NCBI GenBank assembly: GCA_963205465.1
Contig: CAUJKG010000267.1
Span: 1 to 14,437 of the forward strand
Direction of reading: 5' to 3'
DNA length: 14,437 bases
From: Pseudomonadota bacterium
GTDB lineage: Bacteria > Pseudomonadota > Alphaproteobacteria > Rhizobiales > Xanthobacteraceae
Both the position numbers and the translations under genes were made by a program. Positions 1 to 7,117 of this stretch are shown piece after piece (positions within the stretch are counted from its first letter, which is position 1; the number at the start of each line of letters is the position of its first letter). The notes beneath the pieces are model-generated. The model was not told where the DNA came from. It ran no database searches and worked only from the letters and a program-made list of their open reading frames with translations.

Positions 1-915
1 CCCGCCGGTCAGCGCCAGGAGGCCAAGAGCCTCGCGCGCCTTGGTGCCGGCAGGCATGTCGAGCACCTTCGACGCTTCGCGTTCGGCGAAGAAGGCGTGC
101 CGCTGCGATTTCGACTCTTCCGTGGTGAGCAGCTCGATGAATAGGTTGCGCTCGCGTTTCAGTGCTTCGTCGAACGGCACTGACAGCGTCATCTTCACGG
201 CATCGACGGCGGCCATCGGCGCTTTCAGGCCCTTGTTGCGGCCGAGCGCCTTGGCGGCGATCTCATTATATTGGCCGGGATCGGCGCGGAGTGCTGCGAG
301 CTTGTCTTCCATGCGGCTCGCGCGCCGGAGCGGCGCTTTTTCGGCGACCAATTTTTTTGCGAAGGCGATCGCGCCCGCGGTCAGGTCGCCCTCGACGATC
401 TCGTCGACCAAACCGTCTTTCAGCGCCTGCGCGGCACCCACCGGATTGCCGGAGAGAATGACCGGCAAGGCTTTCTCGATGCCGATCAGCCGCGGCAGAC
501 GTTGCGTGCCGCCTGCGCCCGGAATGAGCCCGAGCTTGATTTCGGGAAGCCCGAGCTTGGCGTCCTTGCTCGCCACCCGGTAATTGCAGCCGAGCGCGAC
601 TTCGAGCCCGCCGCCGAGCGCGGTGCCGTGGATCGCGGCAACCGTCGGCTTCGATACATTATCAATGTCGGTGATTGCCTCGATCAGGGTCGGTGCCATC
701 GGCGTCTTGCCGAATTCGGTGATATCCGCACCGGCGATGAAGGTGCGTCCCGCGCAAGTCAGTACGATGGCTGCCACGGCCGGATCGGCATCGGCTTCCT
801 TGAACAGCTTCTGCAAACCCGCGCGGACCGCATGCTTCAAGGCGTTCACGGGTGGATTGTCGACGGTGATGACGGCGATTGCGCCCTCGCGGCGCAGCGT
901 GACTGGATCGCTCAC
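1..915 (-). CDS. FadJ/FadB-type 3-hydroxyacyl-CoA dehydrogenase with N-terminal enoyl-CoA hydratase domain (3' end beyond window)
   Basis: The 305 visible codons encode the crotonase half of a multifunctional beta-oxidation enzyme. Residues about 1-190 form an enoyl-CoA hydratase domain: oxyanion-hole segment TFIAGADITEF near 58-68, GTALGGGLE ending in Glu105, and LGLPE ending in Glu125. The two glutamates are 20 residues apart, as in hydratase-active crotonases. Residues about 200-300 look like the linker preceding the NAD-binding hydroxyacyl-CoA dehydrogenase domain, which would lie beyond the window edge; its presence is inferred from the long extension past a simple hydratase. The start is GTG at 915 with AGGAAAA about 7 nt upstream. 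It is divergent from the IclR regulator at 1134, a usual arrangement for a regulator and its target. It should act in fatty-acid or aromatic-derived acyl-CoA breakdown in the cytoplasm; substrate range cannot be told. The domain identity is strong, the precise family name less so. Confidence 0.9.
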   Translation of the reverse strand, partial: MSDPVTLRREGAIAVITVDNPPVNALKHAVRAGLQKLFKEADADPAVAAIVLTCAGRTFIAGADITEFGKTPMAPTLIEAITDIDNVSKPTVAAIHGTALGGGLEVALGCNYRVASKDAKLGLPEIKLGLIPGAGGTQRLPRLIGIEKALPVILSGNPVGAAQALKDGLVDEIVEGDLTAGAIAFAKKLVAEKAPLRRASRMEDKLAALRADPGQYNEIAAKALGRNKGLKAPMAAVDAVKMTLSVPFDEALKRERNLFIELLTTEESKSQRHAFFAEREASKVLDMPAGTKAREALGLLALTGG

Positions 916-1041
916 TTCAGTTTTCCTGGTGCTTCCCGATCGTCTGTTCTTTTGGCGCAGAGCGTAGCGGATTTTTACCGCGCAGCGAGCGTTTCCCTCC
1001 CCGCCAAACCTTGCAGCGGCGGGGGAGGATGAAATACCGCT

Positions 1042-1062
1042 ATGCGGAACAATGTTCTGCAT
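1042..1062. promoter_or_regulatory. Palindromic operator candidate for the IclR-family regulator
   Basis: Two 10-bp arms, ATGCGGAACA (1042-1051) and TGTTCTGCAT (1053-1062), are inverted around a single central A with 9 of 10 positions matching. IclR-family proteins bind short palindromes of this type in divergent intergenic regions. The site lies between the acyl-CoA enzyme gene and the IclR gene and ends just before a possible -35 box for the regulator, so binding could control both directions. Assignment to this regulator is inference from position. Confidence 0.6.
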
Positions 1063-1064
1063 TC

Positions 1065-1093
1065 TTGACGCAAAAGCTAGAAAGTGGTGCGAT
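1065..1093 (+). promoter_or_regulatory. Possible sigma-70-type promoter of the IclR gene
   Basis: TTGACG at 1065-1070 matches a -35 box at five of six positions. A 17-bp spacer leads to TGCGAT at 1088-1093, a poor -10. The box begins 2 bp after the operator-like palindrome, which would suit autorepression. The weak -10 keeps confidence low. Confidence 0.25.
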
Positions 1094-1133
1094 CGAAGTC
1101 AATCGCAGTTTGCGCATCAGAAGGGGCTGAAGC

Positions 1134-1958
1134 GTGCATAGTCCGAATGCCGCCGCGAAGCGTACCGACAGTCAGTTCAGCGAGCTCGACGAGGGCAATG
1201 ATCGCAAATTCGTGGTGGCGCTCGCCCGCGGGCTGGATGTGTTGCGCGCGTTCACGCCCGGCGAATGGTTGCTCGGCAACAACGAAATCGCGGAACGCAC
1301 CGGCCTGCCGAAGACGACGATCTCGCGGCTGACCTATACGCTGACCAAGCTCGGTTATCTCACGCATGTCGAGCGGCTCGGAAAATATTCGCTCGCGCCT
1401 GCCGCCCTTTCGATCGGCTACTCGACGCTTGCGAACCTGCGCATACGTCAGGTCGCGCGCAAGCCGATGCAGGAGTTTGCGAATTATGCCGGTGCTTCCG
1501 TGGCGCTCGGCAGCCGCGACCGCATGCATGTCATTTATATCGAGCATTGCCGTTCCAAATTGGATGGCTTGCTGCGTCTCAATCTAGGGTCCCGCATTCC
1601 CATTGGAACGACGGCGATGGGCCGAGCATTGGTGGCAGCTTTGCCGGAGGACGAGCGCGATTGGCTCATGGGTCATATCCGGCGTCATGCGGCGGCAAAC
1701 TGGCCGGAGGTGAAGGCCGGCATCGAAAAAGCGATCCGCGATCTCGCCGAGCGTGGCTTCACGACGTCCTTCGGCGAATGGGAGAAGGACGTCTACGCCG
1801 TCGGTGTTCCGCTGGTTCCGCCGGATGAATCCGGCGTCTACGCATTCAATTGCGGCGCGAATGTTTATCAGACGTCACGGGAGAAGCTCGAAGGCGAAAT
1901 CGGGCCGCGTCTCGTCAATCTGGTAAAAAATGTGGAAGCATCCTTGAAGGGTGGTTAA
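1134..1958 (+). CDS. IclR-family transcriptional regulator
   Basis: A 274-residue protein of normal IclR length. Residues about 25-95 form the winged helix-turn-helix: ARGLDVLRAF, then NNEIAERTGLPKTTISRL as the helix-turn-helix, then a wing ending GKYSLAPAALSIG. Residues about 105-270 form the ligand-binding domain, with the typical segments RIPIGTTAMGRALVAAL, AVGVPLVPPDESGVYAFNCG and ERGFTTSFGEW. The start is GTG at 1134 with AAGGGG at 1121-1126, 7 nt upstream. It is divergent from the acyl-CoA enzyme gene and probably controls it through the palindrome at 1042-1062. The effector is unknown; a CoA thioester or aromatic/fatty-acid metabolite is a reasonable guess from the neighbour only. A 358-nt gap separates it from the next gene, so it is likely a single-gene unit. 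Confidence 0.93.
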   Translation: MHSPNAAAKRTDSQFSELDEGNDRKFVVALARGLDVLRAFTPGEWLLGNNEIAERTGLPKTTISRLTYTLTKLGYLTHVERLGKYSLAPAALSIGYSTLANLRIRQVARKPMQEFANYAGASVALGSRDRMHVIYIEHCRSKLDGLLRLNLGSRIPIGTTAMGRALVAALPEDERDWLMGHIRRHAAANWPEVKAGIEKAIRDLAERGFTTSFGEWEKDVYAVGVPLVPPDESGVYAFNCGANVYQTSREKLEGEIGPRLVNLVKNVEASLKGG

Positions 1959-2100
1959 GAGCGGAACGCGCGCGATATCTCCCGCCGCCTCGCGCGAAGA
2001 AACGAAGCACGCTCGCGCACACGCATATAATTCGCATAAACAAGGGCTCGCGCAGCGAAAGCCCCTCGCGTTGCAGGCGAGCGAAAGAAATCATTAGCCT

Positions 2101-2120
2101 TAACGAAGCCGGAATCGTTA
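2101..2120. promoter_or_regulatory. 20-bp dyad: TAACGA-N8-TCGTTA
   Basis: Perfect 6-bp arms TAACGA (2101-2106) and TCGTTA (2115-2120) are separated by 8 bases. The AT-containing arms and the spacing suit a dimeric DNA-binding protein near a promoter at least as well as an RNA hairpin. No factor can be named. Confidence 0.35.
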
Positions 2121-2121
2121 G

Positions 2122-2171
2122 CGGAGTTCCAATGCCGCATCGCTGGAACCCCGATAAATCGTAATGCGGCA
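2122..2171 (+). promoter_or_regulatory. Potential pseudoknot-forming leader structure
   Basis: Stem 1 pairs CGGAGTTCC (2122-2130) with GGAACCCCG (2145-2153), eight pairs with one A-C mismatch, leaving a 14-nt loop. The loop holds TGCCGCAT (2133-2140), which is exactly complementary to ATGCGGCA (2164-2171) downstream. This allows an H-type pseudoknot with an 8-bp second helix. The same GCCGCA/TGCGGC words recur at 2275-2291, so alternative pairings are possible. The complementarity is seen directly; an RNA-level role is inference. Confidence 0.35.
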
Positions 2172-2274
2172 ATTAGCAGCTTCTTCAACAATCATTGCTA
2201 AAGATCATGCGGGCGCCGGATGTCCAGCGTGTGGAGAAGCATGCGTTTCCGGCACGCGAAAAGCAAAAAACGAA

Positions 2275-2291
2275 GCCGCAACAAGTGCGGC
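2275..2291 (+). promoter_or_regulatory. Hairpin just upstream of the ribosome binding site
   Basis: GCCGCA (2275-2280) and TGCGGC (2286-2291) form a perfect 6-bp stem around the loop ACAAG, ending 8 nt before the purine-rich AGGGA at 2299-2303. Its arms could also pair with the matching words near 2134 and 2165, which could make ribosome access depend on leader folding. Confidence 0.35.
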
Positions 2292-2316
2292 GGATTGTAG
2301 GGACCGCGTTCGCAAA

Positions 2317-4461
2317 ATGTCATTGATCGTCATCGTCGATGATCGCATTACGAACCGCAATATTTTCGCGAAGCTCGCCACTTCGATCGAAGAGGACGTG
2401 GCTGTGCGCTCTTTCGGCGATCCCGCGGAAGCGCTGGAGTGGCTCAAGGACAATACGCCGGACCTCGTCGTCACCGACTACAAAATGCCGAACATGGATG
2501 GCGCGGAATTCGTCCGCCGTTTTCGCAGGCTGCCGGAATGCTCGGATATTCCGGCGGTCGTCATCACCGTGTACGAGGAACGCGCACACCGCATCAACGC
2601 GCTGGAAGCGGGTGCTACCGACTTTTTGCAGAGCCCGGTGGATCACCACGAATTTCTGACGCGCGCGCGCAACCTCTTGAAGTTGCGCAAGCAGCAACTC
2701 GTCATCAAGAGCCGTGCGACCGAACTCGAGCGCGAATTGATGGACAGTGAGCGCTTCCGCAAGGAAGTGCTGCGCGACAGCCGCGAGCGTCTCGCGCAGG
2801 TCATCGACACCGTTCCCGCGCTGATCAGCGCGACCGATCGCGACGGCCGCTGCGTATTCCTCAACGCCTTCACCGCGAACTTCTACGGCGTCGACCCGAC
2901 GCAAGCGAGCGGTAAAACCGCCGCCGAGATTTTCGGTTCGAACTTCGGCCCGCAAAGCGCCGGCCTCGATCGTGTCGTGTTCAAGAACGGCAAGGGTCTT
3001 CCGAGCTACGAGGAAGAGATCATTGATCGCGCCGGCCACCGCCATGTCTTTCTGACGACCAAGTCGCCGCTCCGCGATCGCGCCGGCAAAGTCGTCAACG
3101 TGCTCACGACCTCGCTCAACATCACCGAGCGCAAGCAGGCCGAGGAGCATCTGCATCATCTCGCCCATCACGATCCGCTGACTGGTCTGCCGAACCGCAC
3201 TTATTTCCACGACAGTGTCCGCAGGCAGATCGCGCGCACGCGCCGCGGCGACAAACAGTTCGCGCTGCTGCTGCTGGATCTCGATCGCTTCAAGGGCGTG
3301 AACGACGTGCTCGGCCACCATCAGGGAGATCAGTTGCTCAAGGCGGTCGCGCAGCGTCTGTCCGATGTCGTGCGCGAGACCGATACCGTCGCTCGTCTTG
3401 GCGGCGATGAGTTCGCGATCCTGCAAACCGAAATCGGCCGCACTGAAGATGCCGTCACGCTGGCCGAGAAAGTCATCAAGGCGCTGGAGCAGCCGTTCGA
3501 ACTGGAAGGCCAGGAGATCAACACCACCGCGAGCGTGGGCATCACCGTTCATCCGACCGATGGCGTCGATGTCGATGTGCTGCTGAAGAACGCCGATCTT
3601 GCGATGTATCAGGCCAAGGCCGAAGGCCGGAATGTCTGGCGCGTATTTGCCTCCGATATGCATACCAATGCCCGCGAGGCGATCGTGCTGGAAAGCGATC
3701 TGCGCCAGGCGCTGGCGAAGAAGCAGTTCCTGCTCAACTATCAGCCGCAGATCGATCTGCGCTCGGGCCACATCATCGGCGCCGAGGCGCTTCTGCGCTG
3801 GCGCCGCCCCGGTGCGGGTCTGGTGCGGCCGGGTGAATTCCTGCCGCTCGCCGAAGAGAACGGGCTTATCGTCCCCATCAACGAATGGGTGCTGTTCGAA
3901 GCCTGCGCCCAGGCGAAGCTGTGGTCGCGGGAGCGGCCGGAATTCCGGATCGCCGTCAATCTCTCGCCGGTCCAGTTCCGCAAACAGGACATTCGCCAAC
4001 ACGTGCTCGACGTATTGGAAAAGACGGGGCTCAATCCGCACTCGCTCGAACTGGAGCTCACCGAGAGCATCCTGATGCAGAATCCGGAATCGGCCGCAAA
4101 CGATGTCCGCTTTCTCCAGGAGCTCGGCGTCACCTTCTCGATCGATGACTTCGGGGTCGGTTATTCGTCGCTTTCTTATGTGAAGAACCTGCCGGTCGAT
4201 CGGCTCAAGATCGATCAGGGCTTCATTCGCAATGTCAATAACGACCCGAACGATGCGGCAATCGTTCGTGCGATTATCAATCTCGGCCACAGCCTGAACC
4301 TCAAGATCATGGCCGAGGGCGTCGAAACCGCCGAGCAGCTTGCTTTCGTGCGCAGCGAAGGTTGCGACGAGGTGCAGGGCTTCTACTTCAGCCCGCCAGT
4401 GCCGGCGGAGGATTTCGAATTCCTGTTCTCCCAGCAGAACCTGGTCGCGCGTACGGCTTGA
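2317..4461 (+). CDS. Response regulator with REC-PAS-GGDEF-EAL domains (cyclic-di-GMP turnover)
   Basis: A 714-residue cytoplasmic protein. Residues 1-120 are a receiver (Asp8, Asp9, phospho-acceptor Asp54 in VVTDYKMP, Thr84), but the conserved lysine is Ser106 (DFLQSPVD). Residues about 158-272 are a PAS domain ending in the usual TTSLNITERKQAEE. Residues about 285-445 are a diguanylate cyclase with intact GGDEF (362-366) and the RxxD inhibitory site RETD (353-356) five residues before it. Residues about 460-706 are a phosphodiesterase with EAL (490-492), LELELTES, DDFGVGYSS, KIMAEGVE and QGFYFS, so both activities look catalytically competent. Start: ATG 2317 places the receiver at the N-terminus; an upstream in-frame ATG at 2164 would add 51 residues of no recognisable domain. 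It is followed by rpfC after 10 nt, so it is probably RpfC's phosphorelay partner, taking the place of RpfG. Confidence 0.93.
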   Translation: MSLIVIVDDRITNRNIFAKLATSIEEDVAVRSFGDPAEALEWLKDNTPDLVVTDYKMPNMDGAEFVRRFRRLPECSDIPAVVITVYEERAHRINALEAGATDFLQSPVDHHEFLTRARNLLKLRKQQLVIKSRATELERELMDSERFRKEVLRDSRERLAQVIDTVPALISATDRDGRCVFLNAFTANFYGVDPTQASGKTAAEIFGSNFGPQSAGLDRVVFKNGKGLPSYEEEIIDRAGHRHVFLTTKSPLRDRAGKVVNVLTTSLNITERKQAEEHLHHLAHHDPLTGLPNRTYFHDSVRRQIARTRRGDKQFALLLLDLDRFKGVNDVLGHHQGDQLLKAVAQRLSDVVRETDTVARLGGDEFAILQTEIGRTEDAVTLAEKVIKALEQPFELEGQEINTTASVGITVHPTDGVDVDVLLKNADLAMYQAKAEGRNVWRVFASDMHTNAREAIVLESDLRQALAKKQFLLNYQPQIDLRSGHIIGAEALLRWRRPGAGLVRPGEFLPLAEENGLIVPINEWVLFEACAQAKLWSRERPEFRIAVNLSPVQFRKQDIRQHVLDVLEKTGLNPHSLELELTESILMQNPESAANDVRFLQELGVTFSIDDFGVGYSSLSYVKNLPVDRLKIDQGFIRNVNNDPNDAAIVRAIINLGHSLNLKIMAEGVETAEQLAFVRSEGCDEVQGFYFSPPVPAEDFEFLFSQQNLVARTA

Positions 4462-4471
4462 GGAGAAGCAC

Positions 4472-7054
4472 ATGTCATCTTCCGCAAAGTCATCCGCCGG
4501 GACGCCATCTGCTGCAAAATCCCGCTTCTTCCTGATCGGCTTTCTTAAAAGCCGCTTGCGCGGCCGGCCGGATAGCGAACATGAGATGGTGATCAATCGC
4601 TTCGCCATCAGCGCGCTGGTCCTGCTCTATCTCGGCGGCACGGCGATGTTCGGTTCCGATGTTCCGCGCGAAGCCGTTCTTCTCACGACGCTCTATTTCG
4701 GAATTTCCTTCGGGTTCCTGGCGCATATGCTGCACCAGCCCGGCGTTTCGGTGCCGCGGCGCGTGATCGCGATCTTTTCCGATCTCGGTTTTCTTTCCTG
4801 GGGTATTCATGCCGGCGACGAAGCGCTCTCGCTGCTCTATCCGATCTATCTCTGGATCATCTTCGGCAATGGCTTCCGCTTCGGTTTGAAATATCTGTTT
4901 GGCTCGATGGTGATCGCCGTCGCCGGATTCTCCGCCGTCGTTGCAACGACCGAATACTGGGCGCATCACCCGAAACTCGCTTACGGCCTGATTGGCGGTC
5001 TCGTGATCCTGCCGCTCTACGCCGCGACGCTCATCAAGAAGCTGCAAGCCGCGAAGAATGAAGCGGAGCAGGCGAACAAGGCCAAAAGCCTGTTTCTTGC
5101 AAGCGTCAGCCACGAGTTCCGCACGCCGCTGAATGCGGTCATCGGCATGAGTGATCTGTTGCGCGACACCAAGCTCAACGCCGAGCAGCTCGACATGACG
5201 CAGACGATCCGCGGTTCGGCCCGCGCGCTGCTCGCGCAGATCAACGATATCCTGAATTACTCGCGGATCGAGGCCGGCCAGATGCCCGATCAGGCGGTGG
5301 ATTTCGACCTCTCCGGTGTAATGGGGCAGGTGCGCTCGATGCTGGTCGCGCAGGCGAAGGAGAAGGGCATTCGCCTCTCGCTCCATATCGCGCCGCAGAC
5401 GCCGCTGAAGCTGCATGGCAACGCGCGCGCGCTGCATGACGTGCTGACCAATCTGACCGCCAATGCGGTGAAGTTCACCGAGCGCGGCAACATTGCCATT
5501 GCCGCGGGAACGATTGCGCAAGAGAACGGTTCGACCCGGCTGCGCTTCGAGGTAACGGATACCGGGATCGGCATTGCCGAAGAAGCACGTGAGAAAATCT
5601 TTCAGAGCTTCACCCAGGCCGACGAGTCGATCGTCGATCGCTTCGGGGGAACCGGTCTTGGCCTTGCCATTGTGAAGCAGTTGATCGAGCGGCAGGGCGG
5701 CAAGATCGGCGTCGAGAGCAAGATCGGCGAGGGCAGCACGTTCTGGTTCGAACTCCCATATGATGAGGTTCAGGCGCAGGGCGAAGCAGCGCCGGTTCTT
5801 GGCCTTGCTGATACCCGGGTGATCCTGCTCACGCACAGTAGCGAGCGTGAAGCCGAGATCGGAAATCTGCTCCCTGGCATACCGGTGGAGGTCGCCAGCT
5901 CGGCGGGTCAGGCGTGCGATCAACTGGCGCTGCCCGAGGCCGCCGGCATTCGTCATACCATCGTGCTGGTCGATGAGACGGGCCTGGAGCCCGATCTTGA
6001 AACCGTGAGCGCGACACTGAGCAAGATGCACAAGAGCGGAAGCACCTCGCTGGTGCTGCTCGCGGGGGAGGCCGGCACGGAGATGCTGCCGCTGCCCACG
6101 CGCTTCGATTTTGTCACGCGTCTTGCCGTGCCGGTGAACGCGCAGACGCTTGCCGCCGCGCTGCATATCTCCAAAGCGGGCAATGCAGCTTCGATCGATG
6201 AAGACGGCAACCTGGAAATTCAGAGCAGCACACGCAAGCTCTCCATTCTCGTCGCCGACGACAACCGTACCAACCAGAAGGTGATCGGCAAGATTCTCGA
6301 CCGGGCCGGCCACAACGTCACCATCGTCGACAATGGCGAACAGGCGCTCGATGCGATGCAGGCCAAGTCGTTCGATATCGCGTTGATGGACGTGAACATG
6401 CCGGTCCTGAACGGCATCGAAGCAACCAAGCTCCATCGCTTCGCCTCGCTCGGCAAGCCCCGTCTGCCGATCGTGGCGCTCACTGCCGACGCGACGCCGG
6501 AAACCAAGCAGCGCTGCGAAGAAGCAGGCATGGACGCCTGCGTGATCAAACCGATCGAGCCGGCGCGGCTTCTCAGCATCATCGACACGATCGTCGGCGA
6601 GAAGACGGTCAGCGACGAGCAGGCTTTCACCGAGAGCGAGACCGTGAAGCGGATCACCTCGCATCCGAAGTTTCGCTCCACGGACAATGCGGCGATCGAC
6701 GTCAGGGCGCTCGCCGATCTGGAATCGCTCGGCGGCGCCAAGTTCGTCGAGGAGCTGATTGGCGATTTCTGCCGCGATACCGAGGCGCTGCTTGGCGAGT
6801 TGAGGCAGTCTGCCACGGCGGCCGATGTGACGGCTTTCCGCGAGCAACTGCACGCGATGCGCAGCGGTGCCGCCAATATCGGCGCGCGCCGCATCTATAA
6901 AATGTGTCTATCCTGGCGCCACATCGGCGAGCGCGAACTGGAGCAGCGCGGCGCGGACTATCTTGCGAAACTTGCCGGCGAGTTCGAGCAGGTCCGCGAC
7001 GCGCTCGCTTCCTATGCCGTCGAGCGCGGCGAGGAAGCATCCCAGCAAGCCTGA
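4472..7054 (+). CDS. rpfC: RpfC-type hybrid sensor histidine kinase (DSF sensor)
   Basis: An 860-residue inner-membrane kinase. Residues 25-38 read LKSRLRGRPDSEHE, closely resembling the juxtamembrane segment of Xanthomonas RpfC (GRADSEH) implicated in sensing diffusible signal factor. Five or six hydrophobic segments follow (about 42-190), then a helical linker. HisKA carries His214 in SVSHEFRTPLN; HATPase has the N-box around Asn327 (NLTANAVKFTE), DTGIGI and GGTGLGLAI. Residues about 448-568 resemble a degenerate receiver without the acidic pair. A true receiver follows (Asp596/597, phospho-acceptor Asp640, Lys693), then an Hpt domain with His794 (LHAMRSGAANIGA). Xanthomonas RpfC is about 726 residues; the extra length is mostly the degenerate receiver and N-terminal tail. 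Start: ATG 4472 with AGGAGAAG overlapping the stop of the upstream gene. It is in one operon with the cyclic-di-GMP protein and convergent with rpfF. Confidence 0.92.
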   Translation: MSSSAKSSAGTPSAAKSRFFLIGFLKSRLRGRPDSEHEMVINRFAISALVLLYLGGTAMFGSDVPREAVLLTTLYFGISFGFLAHMLHQPGVSVPRRVIAIFSDLGFLSWGIHAGDEALSLLYPIYLWIIFGNGFRFGLKYLFGSMVIAVAGFSAVVATTEYWAHHPKLAYGLIGGLVILPLYAATLIKKLQAAKNEAEQANKAKSLFLASVSHEFRTPLNAVIGMSDLLRDTKLNAEQLDMTQTIRGSARALLAQINDILNYSRIEAGQMPDQAVDFDLSGVMGQVRSMLVAQAKEKGIRLSLHIAPQTPLKLHGNARALHDVLTNLTANAVKFTERGNIAIAAGTIAQENGSTRLRFEVTDTGIGIAEEAREKIFQSFTQADESIVDRFGGTGLGLAIVKQLIERQGGKIGVESKIGEGSTFWFELPYDEVQAQGEAAPVLGLADTRVILLTHSSEREAEIGNLLPGIPVEVASSAGQACDQLALPEAAGIRHTIVLVDETGLEPDLETVSATLSKMHKSGSTSLVLLAGEAGTEMLPLPTRFDFVTRLAVPVNAQTLAAALHISKAGNAASIDEDGNLEIQSSTRKLSILVADDNRTNQKVIGKILDRAGHNVTIVDNGEQALDAMQAKSFDIALMDVNMPVLNGIEATKLHRFASLGKPRLPIVALTADATPETKQRCEEAGMDACVIKPIEPARLLSIIDTIVGEKTVSDEQAFTESETVKRITSHPKFRSTDNAAIDVRALADLESLGGAKFVEELIGDFCRDTEALLGELRQSATAADVTAFREQLHAMRSGAANIGARRIYKMCLSWRHIGERELEQRGADYLAKLAGEFEQVRDALASYAVERGEEASQQA

Positions 7055-7067
7055 GCTCTTTGTTTGC

Positions 7068-7105
7068 GCATGATCCCTCGGGGTCAAGCCCGAGGACATG
7101 CTTTT
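7068..7105 (+). terminator. Rho-independent terminator of the rpfC operon
   Basis: GCATG (7068-7072), an ATC bulge and CCTCGGG (7076-7082) pair with CCCGAGG (7089-7095), a bulged A and CATGC (7097-7101) around a 6-nt loop. TTTT (7102-7105) follows directly. It starts 14 nt after the rpfC stop and lies between two convergent genes. No T-run is seen on the opposite strand. Confidence 0.7.
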
Positions 7106-7113
7106 CGGGATCA
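7068..7113. repeat. Palindromic intergenic element of the GCATGATCC...CGGGATCA type
   Basis: The terminator sits inside a longer nested palindrome: TGATCCC (7071-7077) is also complementary to GGGATCA (7107-7113). On the minus strand it reads TGATCCCGAAAAGCATG, a wording I recognise as frequent between genes in Bradyrhizobium and relatives. Only one copy is visible here, so repeat status rests on general knowledge of these genomes. Confidence 0.45.
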
Positions 7114-7117
7114 GGCG

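Larger units (their letters stand above)
1959..2316 (+). other. Long non-coding leader/regulatory region before the cyclic-di-GMP gene
   Basis: I see no convincing gene in these 358 bases. The frame of the downstream gene stays open back to an ATG at 2164, but the added 51 residues resemble no domain and precede a normal receiver N-terminus. The region holds several inverted repeats (annotated separately) and a weaker GGGCT/AGCCC hairpin (2044-2048 with 2060-2064). No T-run terminator for the IclR gene and no clear -35/-10 pair were found. It must contain the promoter of the REC-PAS-GGDEF-EAL/rpfC operon. Confidence 0.5.

Noticed and set aside
271..1032. Plus-strand open frame over the FadJ-like gene
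   Set aside because: The minus strand encodes a clear crotonase with both catalytic glutamates; the plus frame has no domain.
2044..2064. GGGCT/AGCCC hairpin as a terminator for the IclR gene
   Set aside because: Only five pairs with an 11-nt loop and no T-run on either strand.
2164..2316. In-frame upstream ATG that would add 51 residues (with CPACGEAC) to the REC-PAS-GGDEF-EAL protein
   Set aside because: The extension matches no domain, the receiver starts naturally at MSLIVIVDD, and the region is rich in inverted repeats typical of non-coding DNA.
2320..4608. Long minus-strand open frame (762 codons) opposite the cyclic-di-GMP gene; similar long frames oppose rpfC, cpaB-C and cpaE
   Set aside because: These are antisense shadows produced by high GC in the third codon position; translations are low-complexity, rich in Arg, Asp and His, without domains.
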